A stretch of 64,000 nucleotides of DNA from Limnoperna fortunei (taxonomy: Eukaryota > Mollusca > Bivalvia > Mytilida > Modiolidae). Position numbers and translations under genes: made by a program. Where the stretch lies: NCBI GenBank assembly GCA_944474755.1, contig OX104124.1, positions 40,530,636 through 40,594,635 on the forward strand, written 5' to 3'. Below are positions 32,509 through 44,079 of this stretch, piece by piece. Within the stretch, counting starts at the first letter, position 1, and every line of letters starts with the position of its first letter. The notes under the pieces are model-generated. The model was given only the letters and a program-made list of their open reading frames with translations, was not told the origin of the DNA and did not search any database.

Positions 32509-32741
32509 TAATACAACCTCATCATCCAGGGCTGCAAAGATATTTAACATATTTTTTTATTTTCGGGGAAACAAATGAAACAGTAAATTTGTAAAACACG
32601 TATTGACAATACAACTGAGTGACATACAAAAAAATATAATCGCTTGACGGTAAACTTTTGCATGACGTTTGCGTGCTAATGTGGTCATCGGGATATCGAG
32701 GAAGTATCGCATAATTTAAAATGATTTTCTGGTTCAAATGA
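32509..32741. mobile_element. 233-bp segment present only in unit 3
   Basis: Units 1 and 2 read AACATAT directly followed by AGTGCTTTTGTTGC, while unit 3 has 233 extra bases between these blocks. No clear inverted termini or target duplication are visible. It is either an insertion of an unrecognised element in B or a deletion in A. Confidence 0.5.
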
Positions 32742-32859
32742 AGTGTTTTTGTTGCATTTATCTTTGAATAAAAAATATTACCAGTCGAATTTGTTAAATA
32801 CCAATTTTATATATTTATGCTTAAGATACTTATTGTTTTTTAAAACAAAACACGTTTCA

Positions 32860-32945
32860 ACCACTGTCTCTGCTGGTGGACTAGTATTTCACAAGGCATC
32901 ACTAACCCAGTAGTAACAATTTGGTCACTCATTCTATCAGAGGTA
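32860..32945 (+). repeat. Fragment of the hammerhead-bearing repeat, unit 3
   Basis: CTGCTGGTGGACTAGT and CACTAACCCAGTAGTAAC, the diverged B copy of the segment at 15355. Confidence 0.4.
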
Positions 32946-33324
32946 TCGTCATTGTTATAAATATGTATTAGACAAAACATACCTATTTAATTTTACAGCC
33001 GTGGTATTATAAATATTTGACACTTGTAAAAGGTCATTATAAAATTACTATTTACAATACAATGATTGTGTTATGGATACTAGTAAAATAACCAAAAAAA
33101 ACCCACACAAATTAGTGTTGATCATGTCGTCCGTTTTTTTCGTTTGATTCTGTAGTAAATAATTACTTCACGGAAATAGTTATGTACAAAATCCTTAAAT
33201 AATCAACAAAATACATACACATCTTAAAATCAGCACGTTGCAAACATCAAACATGATCATCAATGTACAATTCAATATAAATGTTAATTCCAACAAACTA
33301 ATAAAGCAAGAAAACCATTGTTGT

Positions 33325-33552
33325 CTGTGGCATTTACGTTGTGAATGTTATTAACCTTATTACAAAAATTGATATATTACGAAATTTGTTTAATAAAAGG
33401 CCTTGATCATTTTCTTGTTCAAGGGATGATGTTTGTTTTGCGTTATTTTAGTTTAGTAATAAGACGCTATTTCGTTATATTGAACAACTTTTGTTTTTAG
33501 TTTGTGGGGCTGTCTTTGTTATACTGAAATGATTATTTTTATAGCCAATATT
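33325..33552. other. Right flank of the tandem units
   Basis: Noncoding. Its start (GTGGCATTTACG, then ATGTTATTAACCTTATTACAA) resembles 42270-42300, which indicates that the old paralog extends beyond the right edge of the unit. Confidence 0.4.
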
Positions 33553-33841
33553 ACTAATGACTAGTGCCTCGGTGGCCGAGTGGTCAAGGTAGTTCGTCTA
33601 CTATTGATCACGTGGTCTGTCAACACTTAGATTGCGAGTTCGATTCTCACTGCAGGCAGGGTGTACTCGACTCCAATCTTAATTGACAAGTATTGCCAGT
33701 TTTCCTACCGCAGGTCGGGGATTTTCTCCGGGTACTCCGGCTTCCTCCCCCAATAAAAACTGGACGCCATGATATAGCTGAAAAATTGCTGAATGTGGCG
33801 TTAAACACCATCAAACAAACAAACAAACAAACTAATGACTA
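33553..33841 (+). mobile_element. Full-length tRNA-derived SINE with 11-bp TSD
   Basis: The body at 33564-33830 is flanked by ACTAATGACTA (33553-33563 and 33831-33841). The head is tRNA-like with an A box in TGGCCGAGTGGTCAAGG and a B box in GAGTTCGATTCTC, similar to serine or leucine tRNA. The middle runs through TCCGGGTACTCCGGC. The tail domain CTGGACGCCATGATATAG to GTGGCGTTAAACACC is followed by (AAAC)n. Structure and tail motif fit the V-SINE superfamily known from molluscs (RUDI-like). It would be transcribed by RNA polymerase III and mobilised by a partner LINE not present here. Confidence 0.9.
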
Positions 33842-34179
33842 TTTTGTGTGCGTGTAAGATTTCCACACGAAAAGTCATAATTATCAAAAATATAAAACGC
33901 AAAACAAACACAAATCGTCTTACTAAAAAATCATGTTTTCTATTCTACAAGACTGTTTTCCTAACTGATTTATACCAACTTAGAATTGATACTCTACTAA
34001 GATATCCCTCTGTTCGTCCCATTGATACCGCATCCTCGTATGTGCCTCATTAAAAATTTTTACAACTCCTTCAGTTAATTAAAGAATTGACCGATACTTA
34101 ACATGCACTGGTAGATAAGAATTTTATCTTATATTCAGAAGCAAGATTTAGTTCCAGTGATACTTAAATATATTCATCA

Positions 34180-34690
34180 AACAGATGTACGTTACCACAT
34201 ATAAATGAATTAATTAATTTTCAGACGAATGCAATGGCAAGCCAAAATATGATACAATACTCCTAAAATATGAAAAAGGGCATTCACAATGGGACAATAA
34301 ATAAACAAAATAGCTCATAGCTCTTGTTTTGAACATATTTCTTGCATCAGCCAACCATATCATAGCCTATAAAAGACTCTTTAGACATAGTTTATTTTTG
34401 TGACAGTTTTAAATCCCAATAGTCTTAACACAACATGTATGCTATACATCTTGTTAATAACTGGTTTGAACTATCCACGTGAACCTAAACTTTATCCCAA
34501 AATAAATCTATAAAAATGTCTTAAAGTCAGCGGACTAAAGCGACTGCATAATACATAGAACAATAAAAATGTCCAAAGCCAACATCACCGGAAAATTGTG
34601 TTCGAGAAAGCTTCAACAAACTAGGTTTATAAATGACTTTTTACTTGTCGATTCTCAGAATAATTGTTACCTTCTTCTTACAGTAGGTAA
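34180..34690. repeat. Unit right flank with diverged paralogs at 42.8 and 59 kb
   Basis: CCAAAATATGATACAATAC near 34243 resembles 42880-42900. CATATTTCTTGCATCAGCC near 34335 resembles 58990-59010. GTCGATTCTCAGAATAATTG near 34647 resembles 43337 and 59127. No gene is visible. Confidence 0.5.
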
Positions 34691-34711
34691 TCTGTATGTT
34701 ATTTTTTTAAT

Positions 34712-34949
34712 GGTATTTTAACGCCACTTTCAGCAATTTGTCAGCTATATCATGGCGTCCAGTTTTTATTGGCGGAGAAAGCCGGAGTACCCGGAGAGAA
34801 CCCCGACCTGCTGTAGGAAAACTGGCAATCCTTGTCAATTAAGATTGGAGTCGAGTATACCTTGCCTGCAGTGAGAATTGAACCCGCAATCTCAGTGTTT
34901 ACAGACCACGTGATCAATAGTAGACGAACTACCTTAACCACTCGGCCTA
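34712..34949 (-). mobile_element. Near full-length SINE, minus strand
   Basis: Reading the minus strand gives the tRNA-like head from 34949 (GGCCGAGTGGTTAAGG), the B-box region, the central domain and the tail ending GGCGTTAAAA. It is about 870 bp from the plus-strand SINE at 33564, so the two form a widely spaced inverted pair. The target duplication is not evident. Confidence 0.85.
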
Positions 34950-35239
34950 TGACAGAAATAAACACAAATCTTGACATGTCAAAATGGTTTTGGAGTCATA
35001 ATGAATATTAAACTACATGTATGTCACATTACTTTTTAAATAAACGTCGGGATCAAGTAATCAAATAAACGGTTCAGACATTTGCCATCGAATTTTAATG
35101 TTTCGACTCGAAAACATACCTAACGAAAATTTATTAAAATAAAATTTTTTTTGATAGGTGGGAGGGAGATAACGGCTATTAGACTTTGCAACACGAAATA
35201 CCTCTTCTGTGCATTGTGTCTTACATGTATATCTACACC

Positions 35240-35351
35240 TCAACAATGCGTGAAATGCTTATTCTTCCAGAAGTTTTATGGCCGTAACCATGACTTAATT
35301 TATCGTTATGGGAAATCATTCTCTCAAATACGATCGGACATTTTCGCTTAG
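35240..35351 (+). pseudogene. C-terminal fragment of Penelope-like reverse transcriptase
   Basis: The frame reads ...FFQKFYGRNHDLIYRYGKSFSQIRSDIFA and then stops. The KFYGRxHDLxxRYG block is the conserved C-terminal end of the RT family whose core (YIDDVLS) is preserved on the minus strand at 44553-45056. Upstream RT sequence is absent, so only about 30-35 codons survive. Assignment to the Penelope-like class is from remembered family patterns. Confidence 0.6.
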
Positions 35352-35476
35352 ACATATGTAGCCTTTCCTATTCGTGTGTTTGACTTTATAATATAGTAAA
35401 TGTTCAAGTGTCGGTCCGACGAGTATTGCCTGACAAAATGGAATGCTGCTTACCGCGTTTGGTCGAGTTTTTGGTC

Positions 35477-35845
35477 CTTTTGTAGATCTCATATTACAGT
35501 TTTTAAAATCAACAATTATTTTCCACAGTTAAACGTCGTTTTGATATGCGGCCGAATTTTCATTTTGATAAAGCGATTCTAAATTTTGACCTTGATTTGA
35601 ACGGAAGTGTACGTTAGGAAAATTCCAATGTTGTCTTTTCGAAATCCTTCGGTTGATGTCGTATGCAGTTGAGGCCGGAAAAATCTCGCGGTTTCTCCGA
35701 AAACCATTGTACGTTACGAAAGCAGACGAACGTTTGTAAACAACAGTTGACCCCTTTACAAGCAAAAATGGCCGACTTCCTATGGAAAATCGCTTTATCA
35801 AAGTAGTTGTTGATTTTTAAAACTGTAATATGAGATCTACAAAAG
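35477..35845. mobile_element. 369-bp element with about 46-bp inverted termini
   Basis: The left terminus CTTTTGTAGATCTCATATTA pairs with the right terminus TAATATGAGATCTACAAAAG, and pairing continues with few mismatches through AATCAACAA. A second inner pair (GATAAAGCGATT with AATCGCTTTATC) extends the inverted structure. There is no transposase frame. A diverged internal segment recurs at 37330-37510, so this is a repeat family, probably a non-autonomous DNA transposon. No clear target duplication is seen. Confidence 0.75.
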
Positions 35846-35994
35846 AGTGTGCTGTATTATTTTATTAGACACGTTTCTACTTGTTATTTCTTTTCTTTGG
35901 AAATAAAGGTGCCATTGAAAGTACAACATATGAAGCGCTTCACTTGCCTTAACAGTCATGTCATGAACATGTAAATAAGCGTAACTCTGGTAAT

Positions 35995-36384
35995 GACAAA
36001 ACTATACCTTTCAAATTGCTATGTCTGACTATTATTAAATATTTGTTCTAGATATTTTATGGTCTATCTATTTTAAAGTGCGCATAACAACCATGGCAGG
36101 TACATTGGTCCGTGTAGCTTGATTTAGTGTTTACAAAAATACTTATTCATAGGTTCAATGAAAGATAAGATGTGCGCACTTATATATTCTACCGGTATTG
36201 TTCCAATTCCAATCAGGACACTGCTTTGTAGTATAGTTTTGAACCTAACTGGTAAATTTTATTATTCAGATGATATTGTTGACAACTGTTAGTTCCCTGT
36301 GAGTTCACCAGCCCAGTATATTAGGTTCACAAAAGCGTCTCTTCAAAAGTCAGACATAGCAACTTGAAAGGTATAGTTTTGTTA
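35995..36384. mobile_element. 390-bp inverted-repeat element
   Basis: The 36-base left arm, beginning GACAAAACTATACCTTTCAA, pairs with the right arm ending TTGAAAGGTATAGTTTTGTT. Nearly all positions match. An inner pair AAGTGCGCA (36075 region) and TGCGCACTT (36173 region) adds symmetry. It lies only 150 bp from the previous inverted-repeat element. No coding capacity. Confidence 0.7.
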
Positions 36385-37329
36385 TTTTGTCCGAAAACTA
36401 TTTATTGAATTGATTATGCTTATCGCATAAAACACATTATTGATAACCACATTGTTGTTGTGTGCAAATGAAGATAAATCGTTGCTTTTTAATGTGTTTT
36501 ATGTCATTAAGATTTTTTTCATATAGATCATGAGGTCGGATTTTACTTGGAGTTTTTAGCCGAGTAGAATTTGATAACACCTACATTCGAAAGGAAAATA
36601 GGCAAACCTAGTTAATTATGGTTGGATTAGATTTTACAGATATCTGATCATCAGAAAATAAATTAATACTACTATCCACTTAGTTCGTTCAACTATTTAA
36701 TTTGTTCTTAAAATTTAATGACAGTTTCAGTGTTTTGTTGCTCTACTTTGATTCGTACTTTATAGAACACGCGAATGCTTTTTCACTTGGGATTTTTAGT
36801 TAATTACATTTATTAAGTGTTGTTTAATGAGATTGCAGGTTACACTATTTCAGAAATAATACACGACTGCCCAAATTTTATGGATTATTAAATATGGGTA
36901 GGCATTATAATCATAAATATTTTGGCACGAGCGTTCGATTCTGATTTGAAAATATAGAAATTTTACATATCGCTCTTACATAGGTAAAGGTTTATTTGGT
37001 TGTTGCAATTTTCGATATTCTAACTTGTTACCTAAACTAGTATTTGTCTTCTGTAAAAGTTTGGTAGAAAAAAAGGAAGAAATATCAATTTAAACAAAAT
37101 ATATTTATTTACATTAACAAAATAATTTAACTACCAGATCAAAGAACGCAGAATTGAATGTCATCAGTCAACGTGTCTGTTACCGTTGCTGTTTTTGTAT
37201 GACAAATGAAAACCGCATATCACATTTAATCGAGCTTATGCTCCTGTTGCAGATAACACTTGGTCCAAATTCAAATCAACAATTGTTTATTTATTGAATT
37301 TCGGTTGTGTTTTCAGTTTTATAGAGTAA
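36385..37329. other. Noncoding stretch, nothing recognised
   Basis: AT-rich, no supported gene, RNA or repeat family. Confidence 0.4.
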
Positions 37330-37510
37330 ATTTTGCCTTAAAATAAAATGGAAGTTTAAGCTAGGAGTAGGCGATTGTCATCTGCTCGAAACGTTTCGGG
37401 TCACATCTTTTGCCGTGGAGGTGGGAAAAGTCTCGCGTTTTCCCGAATATTATTGAACGTCACGAAAACAGACAAATTGTTTTAAATAACGCAAGGTCTC
37501 ATGAAAACAC
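37330..37510 (+). mobile_element. Diverged fragment of the 35477 element
   Basis: GGAAAAGTCTCGCGTTTTC, TTGAACGTCACGAAAACAG and ACAAATTGTTTTAAATAACG match the interior of the element at 35670-35750 in order. Termini are not preserved. Confidence 0.6.
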
Positions 37511-39690
37511 AACGTGGCAAAGTCGTAAAAAATATGGAAGTGTTATCGCAGAAATTTTCGAAGTATGAAGGTACAGTATGGAATAATAAAAATGCAAGCA
37601 ATAAACTGCATAAGCACACGGGGAGGAGACTTTTAAAATTGCTGGAACAGGCATATTTTAAAACATATTTAAATAGAGGTATGCTTCTAAAGCGTTTGAT
37701 GACGCCTTATTAGAATTAATGTTTTAAAAAGCTATAAGAAGCCTAATTTTATAAACAATAGATGTACGTTTTTCGTTTATTATTATCACAAGTAACGATT
37801 CTCTTAAGAAAGTTAAAATATGACGGGAAATCAATTTTATACTTACTTAAAGTCTTGTCTAATCATACATGAGGTCATATATAAGTCTCTGTTATCTAAT
37901 ATTGTTTGCAGGGTTAATTGCGTCAGGCCAAAGTATTGACTATATATTAAGTATTTTTTAACGCTTATTGCAAGAATATTTCTAAAATTCCTCAATAAAA
38001 CAAACTTTTGAATCTCGTGATCACAAAAGGTGTTGTATCGTTTGCCCGGATCGGTTGAAGAATTAAATCGGTGGGTAGGACATTATATATGGTGAGCATA
38101 TATAAATAGTCTGTCACCTTGAAATATATTCGCAATGATGAATGAAATTATACTGTTAATGGTTAATGATTTATTTGAAATGTCTGTCCAGACAGAGTTA
38201 TAAGACAACTTCACTTCATTAGCGCTGCTGTTGATTCAACAGTTTCTATGCAAACGCTATGTAGTCCTCCTAATTATATAGTTTGAGTATATTTTACAAT
38301 AAAAGCACTGGTACAAATATATAAATTGCATATTTTAACGAAGCATTTAAAGGAACATGAGAACTTGGGGTTTGAATCTTCATTTTACTTGGGTATCCTC
38401 AAATTTAAAACAGTACACATTGTTTGAATGCTAAAAGGATGCGGCAAATTTAAATATAAATTGTTTAAAGAATGATTTAAAATAATGATCCATGTTACAA
38501 AAACATACGCATGTTAACAAATAGTCATCTTTGATTTAATCTTTAATACAATTGCAGTTTGATGTTTACTATCAAAACGATTCTAAGCGAAGAAAAAACA
38601 GTAAAGCAGCATAAAAATCACAAACTTAGACACAAATTCCACTAAAACCGGGGTGGGAGGATAAAGTCATTCCTGCTTCACGCGTGGCACCCGTCGAACT
38701 CAAGTAAAAGGATGAAAAGTGGTTACGACAAACGAAACAAATCAATGATCATTTATGAAATATAATTTTGTGGTGATTTTAATATTGCAACAGACAACAT
38801 ATGGTTAAGTATCTTGTATGTCAGTCCAAAATTGACTTCACTAGATCTATGTCAATAATCGTGTTTCAACCGTTGGTTAGATTTTTTCGTTGGAAAATGC
38901 GTTCCCGAGCAAGGAATTTTTTTTTATTAAAAACAGTTTAAAATCAACACAATAACTTAAGGTAAAATAAAATATAAGTTAATCTTTAAAAAAAATGCCA
39001 AGACTCAAAACAAATGACAGTAGATTTTCTTTAAATTGTACACAATGAGCTCTTTTAGAATATTATTTAATTTTCCTGTTATGTAAACGCTTCACAAGAT
39101 GTACAGCAATTTGTTTAATACTTGGGAAACAACCTGAAAAGAATTGTTTTGGTAACCGGTTATAATCTTTTGATGTAGTTTAGTTTCTTATAATTTAGCT
39201 ATCTTAAAATCTTTGTAACGTTTAATACTTTTTTTCTTCTTGCATGTTATAGTTAAACAAAGTCACCTTTTGAGTAAGGCTTACTCCTGGATAGTGTAGA
39301 CAAGCGTATGACAAATACGGTACTTAGTACTATTGTCATTCGAACATTTAGGCCCCTGTTATATATAAAACAAATAAAAGTTAACAAACATGTTGCAGAC
39401 AAGACAATCTGTTTTAAGTTTCGTTATTGGTAATTTATGCTGTCACAACTATATACTGCATATACAGTAATCGTTTATTAATTCCACATTATATTTGTAT
39501 TAAACAAAGTGTCATTATTTCATGGCAGTAACTCATGAACTTCAAAGCGTTGTGAAAATATTATCTTTTTTCCATTCACTTAACCAACACAATGGTGAAC
39601 GACTGATAACACACGAATAAAGAAAGAAAAGAATTATTCAATCCTATTTCAATCACACTAATTATATATGTGTTTAAATATTTAAATGGT
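37511..39690. other. Noncoding stretch, nothing recognised
   Basis: A 70-codon frame at 37501-37713 begins inside the repeat fragment and has no recognised features. The rest shows only short chance frames. Confidence 0.4.
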
Positions 39691-39699
39691 TTCAGAAAT

Positions 39700-39900
39700 G
39701 CCGTTTGTTTTGTTTTCATTTCAGAAGGAAGCTGAAGTACCTGGTGAAAATACATACCTTTAACCGAAAAAACTAAAAATCATTATCAATTAAGGTTTAA
39801 ATCGAGCATACATTACTTTAGTAAGTCTGGAACATGCAGTCTCGATGCTGACACGCCGATTATGAATATTAATCTTAACCAAGCGACTGCCGTTGCGTCT
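39700..39900 (-). mobile_element. Old SINE remnant, minus strand
   Basis: GAAGCTGAAGTACCTGGTG, TCATTATCAATTAAGGTTTA and ATCTTAACCAAGCGACTG line up in order with the minus-strand SINE at 34780-34945, but the similarity is low. Confidence 0.5.
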
Positions 39901-40379
39901 AAGTAAAATAAAGAAAGCATAATTATATTTTTTCGTTCTATTTTCCTCAAACAATATTTTATATGTTCTGTATTAAAAATGGTTTTATGTTTACTTATTT
40001 TACATAATGCCTGCTCTTAAAACACCGATTTTATAGAAGCTTAATAATTTAAGTGTTATTATAATATGATGTGACTCAAAGGCCTGAGACCACATCTGTG
40101 GTAACAGTGATTTATGTATGAGCAACACGCGACGAAAAGGGCGTATTTCGAAGGGATGTCCCAATTAAACAACTGTAACTCCCACTAGAAAGTTATTATC
40201 TTATTAATAGCGGCACGCGCTATAATTATCCGTTGCAATATACTGTGTTACATCGGTGAAACAGCCAGTTTATGATATGATTATCCAAATCTATACAAGT
40301 TTATATTTCCGATATAAATATATAATATTACAACAAATAATAGAATACAAGCAAATTTCTATAGCTTAAAGAGAAAACA

Positions 40380-42300
40380 AACTAATATGCATCACACTTA
40401 TAACAAGAGGTGAGATCAGGTGTACCGAAAAACTAATAATTGTTTGCTCTTCTAAAAAGCTTGTCAAGCGAATTCTTTTACACCTGTAATAATTTGTCTC
40501 TAAAATACATACTATGTGCCTCTATTTATAGGCACATATCTTATCGAGAAGCAAACGTACAAAGGAATGACTTTAATATGTAGGTAGCTTCAAATACATT
40601 TTAAGAGAACAACCACCGGGCATAACCTTGTTTTTATTTAAATAAATGTAGCGATCACAAATTCTAGTATCGAAATAGTTTAACATAATTTTCAATTTTC
40701 CTTATTATAATAGTGAATTGATTTTAATTATCTTTATACATTGCAACATATTGTGATTAATTATACATATCACATCGCGCATTTAAACAAATTTAATATT
40801 TATACAGTAATTGTTGACCGTATGTTTTCTAAACGACGTGACTGCTTCAAGACACATGATTAACGACCTTTAGGAGTAAGTGTTGATTTTAACTATAATA
40901 TTTCAAATGATTTCTTATATTAACTTGTCTGGAAATTTGTCTTTATTCTATGGTTTCGTCTTTGTCAATAGTGAAAACAGCTATCTATTATTTAAAAGAT
41001 AAAATATCATTTTACAAATGTTAAATGATTTCGTTTTGCTTCAAAAAATATGGTTTCTATCAAACGAGATTTTTCCGAAGCAAGACAATTACGCCCTTCC
41101 AATCACGTAGTTCACCTTACTATGTTCGTAGGTAAACCTATGACACATTTAACAAACGTTTATAATATAATACCACATAATAGAAAGATATATATGTTAC
41201 ACAAATAATTGTTTTAACGTAAAGATTAACGTTTATATATCTCTAAAATCTTCTGTCTAGCGTTTCGATTGGCATGAATTGGATACATATACAATATGTT
41301 GAAACTACTTTAATTGATTATTTAGCCATCTTCGCGGATAAAAAGAACTATTTAATCCACTTGCACATGTCACGTTTATATAATTAAAAAAAATTGCAAG
41401 AACTTTATGCAACAAGAATTAACTTTACACGGGATGAAAATGCATCTAGGATCTGACTTATTATCTTGCAACATGGGATAATGATAACAAATTATTAACC
41501 AAAACAATATGCAAAACATATATAAGTCAAACCAGGTGCGTCAACATTAGTAGCATTTCTTAATGTGATGCATTTCTGACAGTTATAGTATAACATAAAA
41601 CAAAAATATACTTTCGTTAAATGTCATAGCATGGAAAAATGTCTGCAATAAACTGTAAAACGCTACGAAGTAACACGTTTCATTATAAATATTACTTTTA
41701 ACGTCAATTCAACAGATCTTTAAACAGTAACGCTATTAACTACAGGCTATACAAGAAAACTGGAACATTAGTTACTATTTGTCTTCTTTCAATTGGTATG
41801 ACTGATTTTGATATAAAAATAATTCTATATTAATAATGTATTTTCTCTCTGGCAAATAAACGCCATTACGTACTATTTGAACATGAAATTGTCCATTTTG
41901 TTCATTAATGCCTTTGCCATTTGAGTTTTTTAATGTTGTATCTTAAATAATATATAACGTTATTTAACATTTATTTAATGTTTACAATACCATAATAGTG
42001 TTACTGATAAGTTTAAACAAGAAAACAATATAATGTTGACAATTTAATTGTAACACTCGATTAGATAGTCTGTTTTAATTTGTGTACCAATATTTTGTAA
42101 AATAACAAAGAAAACCATAAAAACACATAGTTATTAACCAACTTTAAATAGAACACTTTGCGAACACGTAACCTGATCATCAATAAACACAATGATGGGA
42201 TGCTGACTTGTATAAACAAACGAACAAATTCAATTTATATCTACAACGCAAGTAAAGAATGTTGTCTACGGTATTAAGGTTATTATTAACATTCATCAAA
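40380..42300. repeat. Old diverged paralog of the tandem unit (copy D)
   Basis: Blocks occur in the same order and orientation as in the units. AATATTTCAAATGATTTC at 40897 matches 7781. AATATGGTTTCTATCAAAC at 41046 matches the 7877 region. ATTGGCATGAATTGGATACA at 41269 matches the 8119 region. TGATCATCAATAAACACAAT at 42174 matches the 15760 region. The similarity continues past the unit edge into the flank seen at 33325. It lacks the MITE, the LTR element and the GC-richer island. Confidence 0.7.
40894..40895. other. Empty TA target site of the MITE
   Basis: Copy D reads TTTTAACTATAATATTTC, with a single TA where all three young units carry TA-element-TA between TTAAC and TAATATTTC. This supports the TA target duplication and dates the MITE after the D split. 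Confidence 0.75.
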
Positions 42301-42708
42301 AAAACCGATGAATTAGGATGTTGATTTATAAAAGTCCTCGACCTATTTATCGTTTATCTGATCAAACTATCTGGTTTAGATTAATAAGTTTATAAAAATA
42401 TAGTATGCTGGACATACGTTATGACTAATAAAGAGTTATCATTGCTCTTAAAACCAAATACATTGTCAAAGAGAAATAATCAAGATCATAAAGCTGAAGA
42501 GCCTTAATCACAACCAAAAGTACACTAACACAATAGACTAGGATATAGGGCTCCTCAAGAAATCTCGACACTCAAAGAGATTAACGACAATCATTCATAC
42601 ATAAAAAGTGTTATTGTTATTGTGTCAGATTGTTGAAATCATTTGAATAAATGGGGGTTGTATAATACAGTTAAAATATGATTTTTGTGACAAAATGTTG
42701 CAATTTTA

Positions 42709-43331
42709 AACAGCCTTTCTCACCAATCTTCATTTGAGCTTATTTTATGCTAAAGTTGGATAGTTACGCATACCACATGATACTATTATTTATTTATGCA
42801 AAAAGATGTGCATAAAAAATACCAACCATTTTCGTATTCAATGAAACGTACATAAATCTTGACAAAAAATCACTGTTGAGCCACAATATGACACAGTGCT
42901 TTTAACTTTGGATTACATAAACCTGATTTGGAACATATGTATTTTGGTTAACACTTGGTTTATTTTGAAATGTTATTTTTAATGATGCATTAGACCGAAA
43001 ATAGACACTTTGTATCTGTAAGTATTAAGTTATTGGCAACAAATCATTCAACACTTTCTTAACATAATCATTTTATTACCCTTATATCTAATACGAAAAG
43101 TTTTACAATATATGCCTTTGAAATAAGAAAAATTTTCGACGGGACAACAACAAAGTTGTTTCCGAATCCTTGTATTGTATTAACTGTATGTTCAATGATA
43201 TATCTATTTATACAATAAAATATTTTTAAATTAAGTAATAATTAATAATGTCATCAAAGATTTATTTTTAGACAACCTTTTTCATTAATCTACATTTTAG
43301 CTTATTTTATGCTAAAGTTGGATAGTTACGG
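42709..43331. repeat. Direct repeat pair about 567 bp apart
   Basis: The blocks at 42709-42770 and 43276-43331 share AGCTTATTTTATGCTAAAGT and the following TGGATAGTTACG, with a similar lead-in (CTTTCTCACCAATCTTCATT against CTTTTTCATTAATCTACATT). The second copy is followed by GTTATTGTCGATTGTCAG, which has relatives at 34647 and 59127. Confidence 0.65.
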
Positions 43332-43399
43332 TTATTGTCGATTGTCAGAAAAAGTGTTGTCTTCTTCTTTCCGTAAGTAGTAATTAAAATGTCATTAAA

Positions 43400-44010
43400 G
43401 ATACACAGGACACTCAAGTGTAAGGTGACATAAAAATGAAATATAGAATAATATATATAGCATTGGAAACCCGAACTTTACGGGATGTTGTTAGCGTAAA
43501 TCGGATTATGTGACTATGCAATTATGTGAAGTTATTAAAAACCAATGACATTTTATGACGTTTGTGAATTTTAATTAGATTTTTTTGGATGTCAACCATT
43601 AATTAATGATATAAGCTCTTCTCAAGGTATTGCACAAATATCAATGTCGGCAAATAACCCTTTATCACAAATAGAACATTATTACGTACAAGTAAAGCTA
43701 CCTCTCATGCACGTAAAGAGCTAAAACGGTCTAGAGTAGGTCACACGAACTATTTCAGTGACTCAGTCCATGAAAGGATGGATTCTGTTGTCCCTCAACT
43801 TGTAAAGATATGCTAGATTTCACACAAAGATATCAGAGGCTGTGAAGACCACCATTTTATCCAACATAACAACCCTTATTTAGTCATATACTTAGCCTCT
43901 AGTAAACACAATAGAAATATAAAGATATAAAAAAGAACACTTTGGACGACTTTGAATCAGGCGAACTAGATGGACGTAGAATTATAGGATATTTCCGTTT
44001 TTTGAAACGA
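43400..44010. other. Noncoding stretch, nothing recognised
   Basis: No supported feature. It may include the distal part of the adjacent minus-strand retroelement remnant, but I cannot align it. Confidence 0.35.
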
Positions 44011-44079
44011 GATGCGTTTTCTCGTCCATATCTCATCGAAGGGCGACAACCCTGAGATGAGATGACGAGAAAATGCATC
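44011..44079 (-). ncRNA. Hairpin containing a degenerate hammerhead-like motif
   Basis: GATGCGTTTTCTCGTC on the left pairs with GACGAGAAAATGCATC on the right, giving a strong stem with a short loop. On the minus strand the left half reads GATGAGATATGGACGAGAAA and then ACGCATCTCG. This resembles the GATGAG...GACGAAACGCGCATCTCG layout at 51126 but with changed core bases. It lies directly downstream of the minus-strand RT remnant, where Penelope-like elements are known to carry hammerhead motifs. It is unlikely to be active as it stands. Confidence 0.4.

Larger units (their letters stand above)
26953..33324. repeat. Tandem duplication unit 3 (B type, no LTR element)
   Basis: Length is about 6.37 kb. 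Up to 31137 it matches unit 2 with no difference seen. From 31138 onward it is a clearly diverged homolog of the unit tails, with substitutions, indels and a 233-bp extra segment at 32509. It lacks the LTR element and keeps the uninterrupted target at 31351-31355. It is best read as the older B copy from which the head of unit 2 was derived. Confidence 0.9.

Noticed and set aside
33564..33660. tRNA-Ser/Leu gene
   Set aside because: A and B boxes are present, but the cloverleaf is poor and the sequence continues into a SINE body with AAAC tail and target duplication.
44011..44079. Rho-independent terminator
   Set aside because: The hairpin is strong, but this is eukaryotic DNA and there is no oligo-T context tied to a gene.
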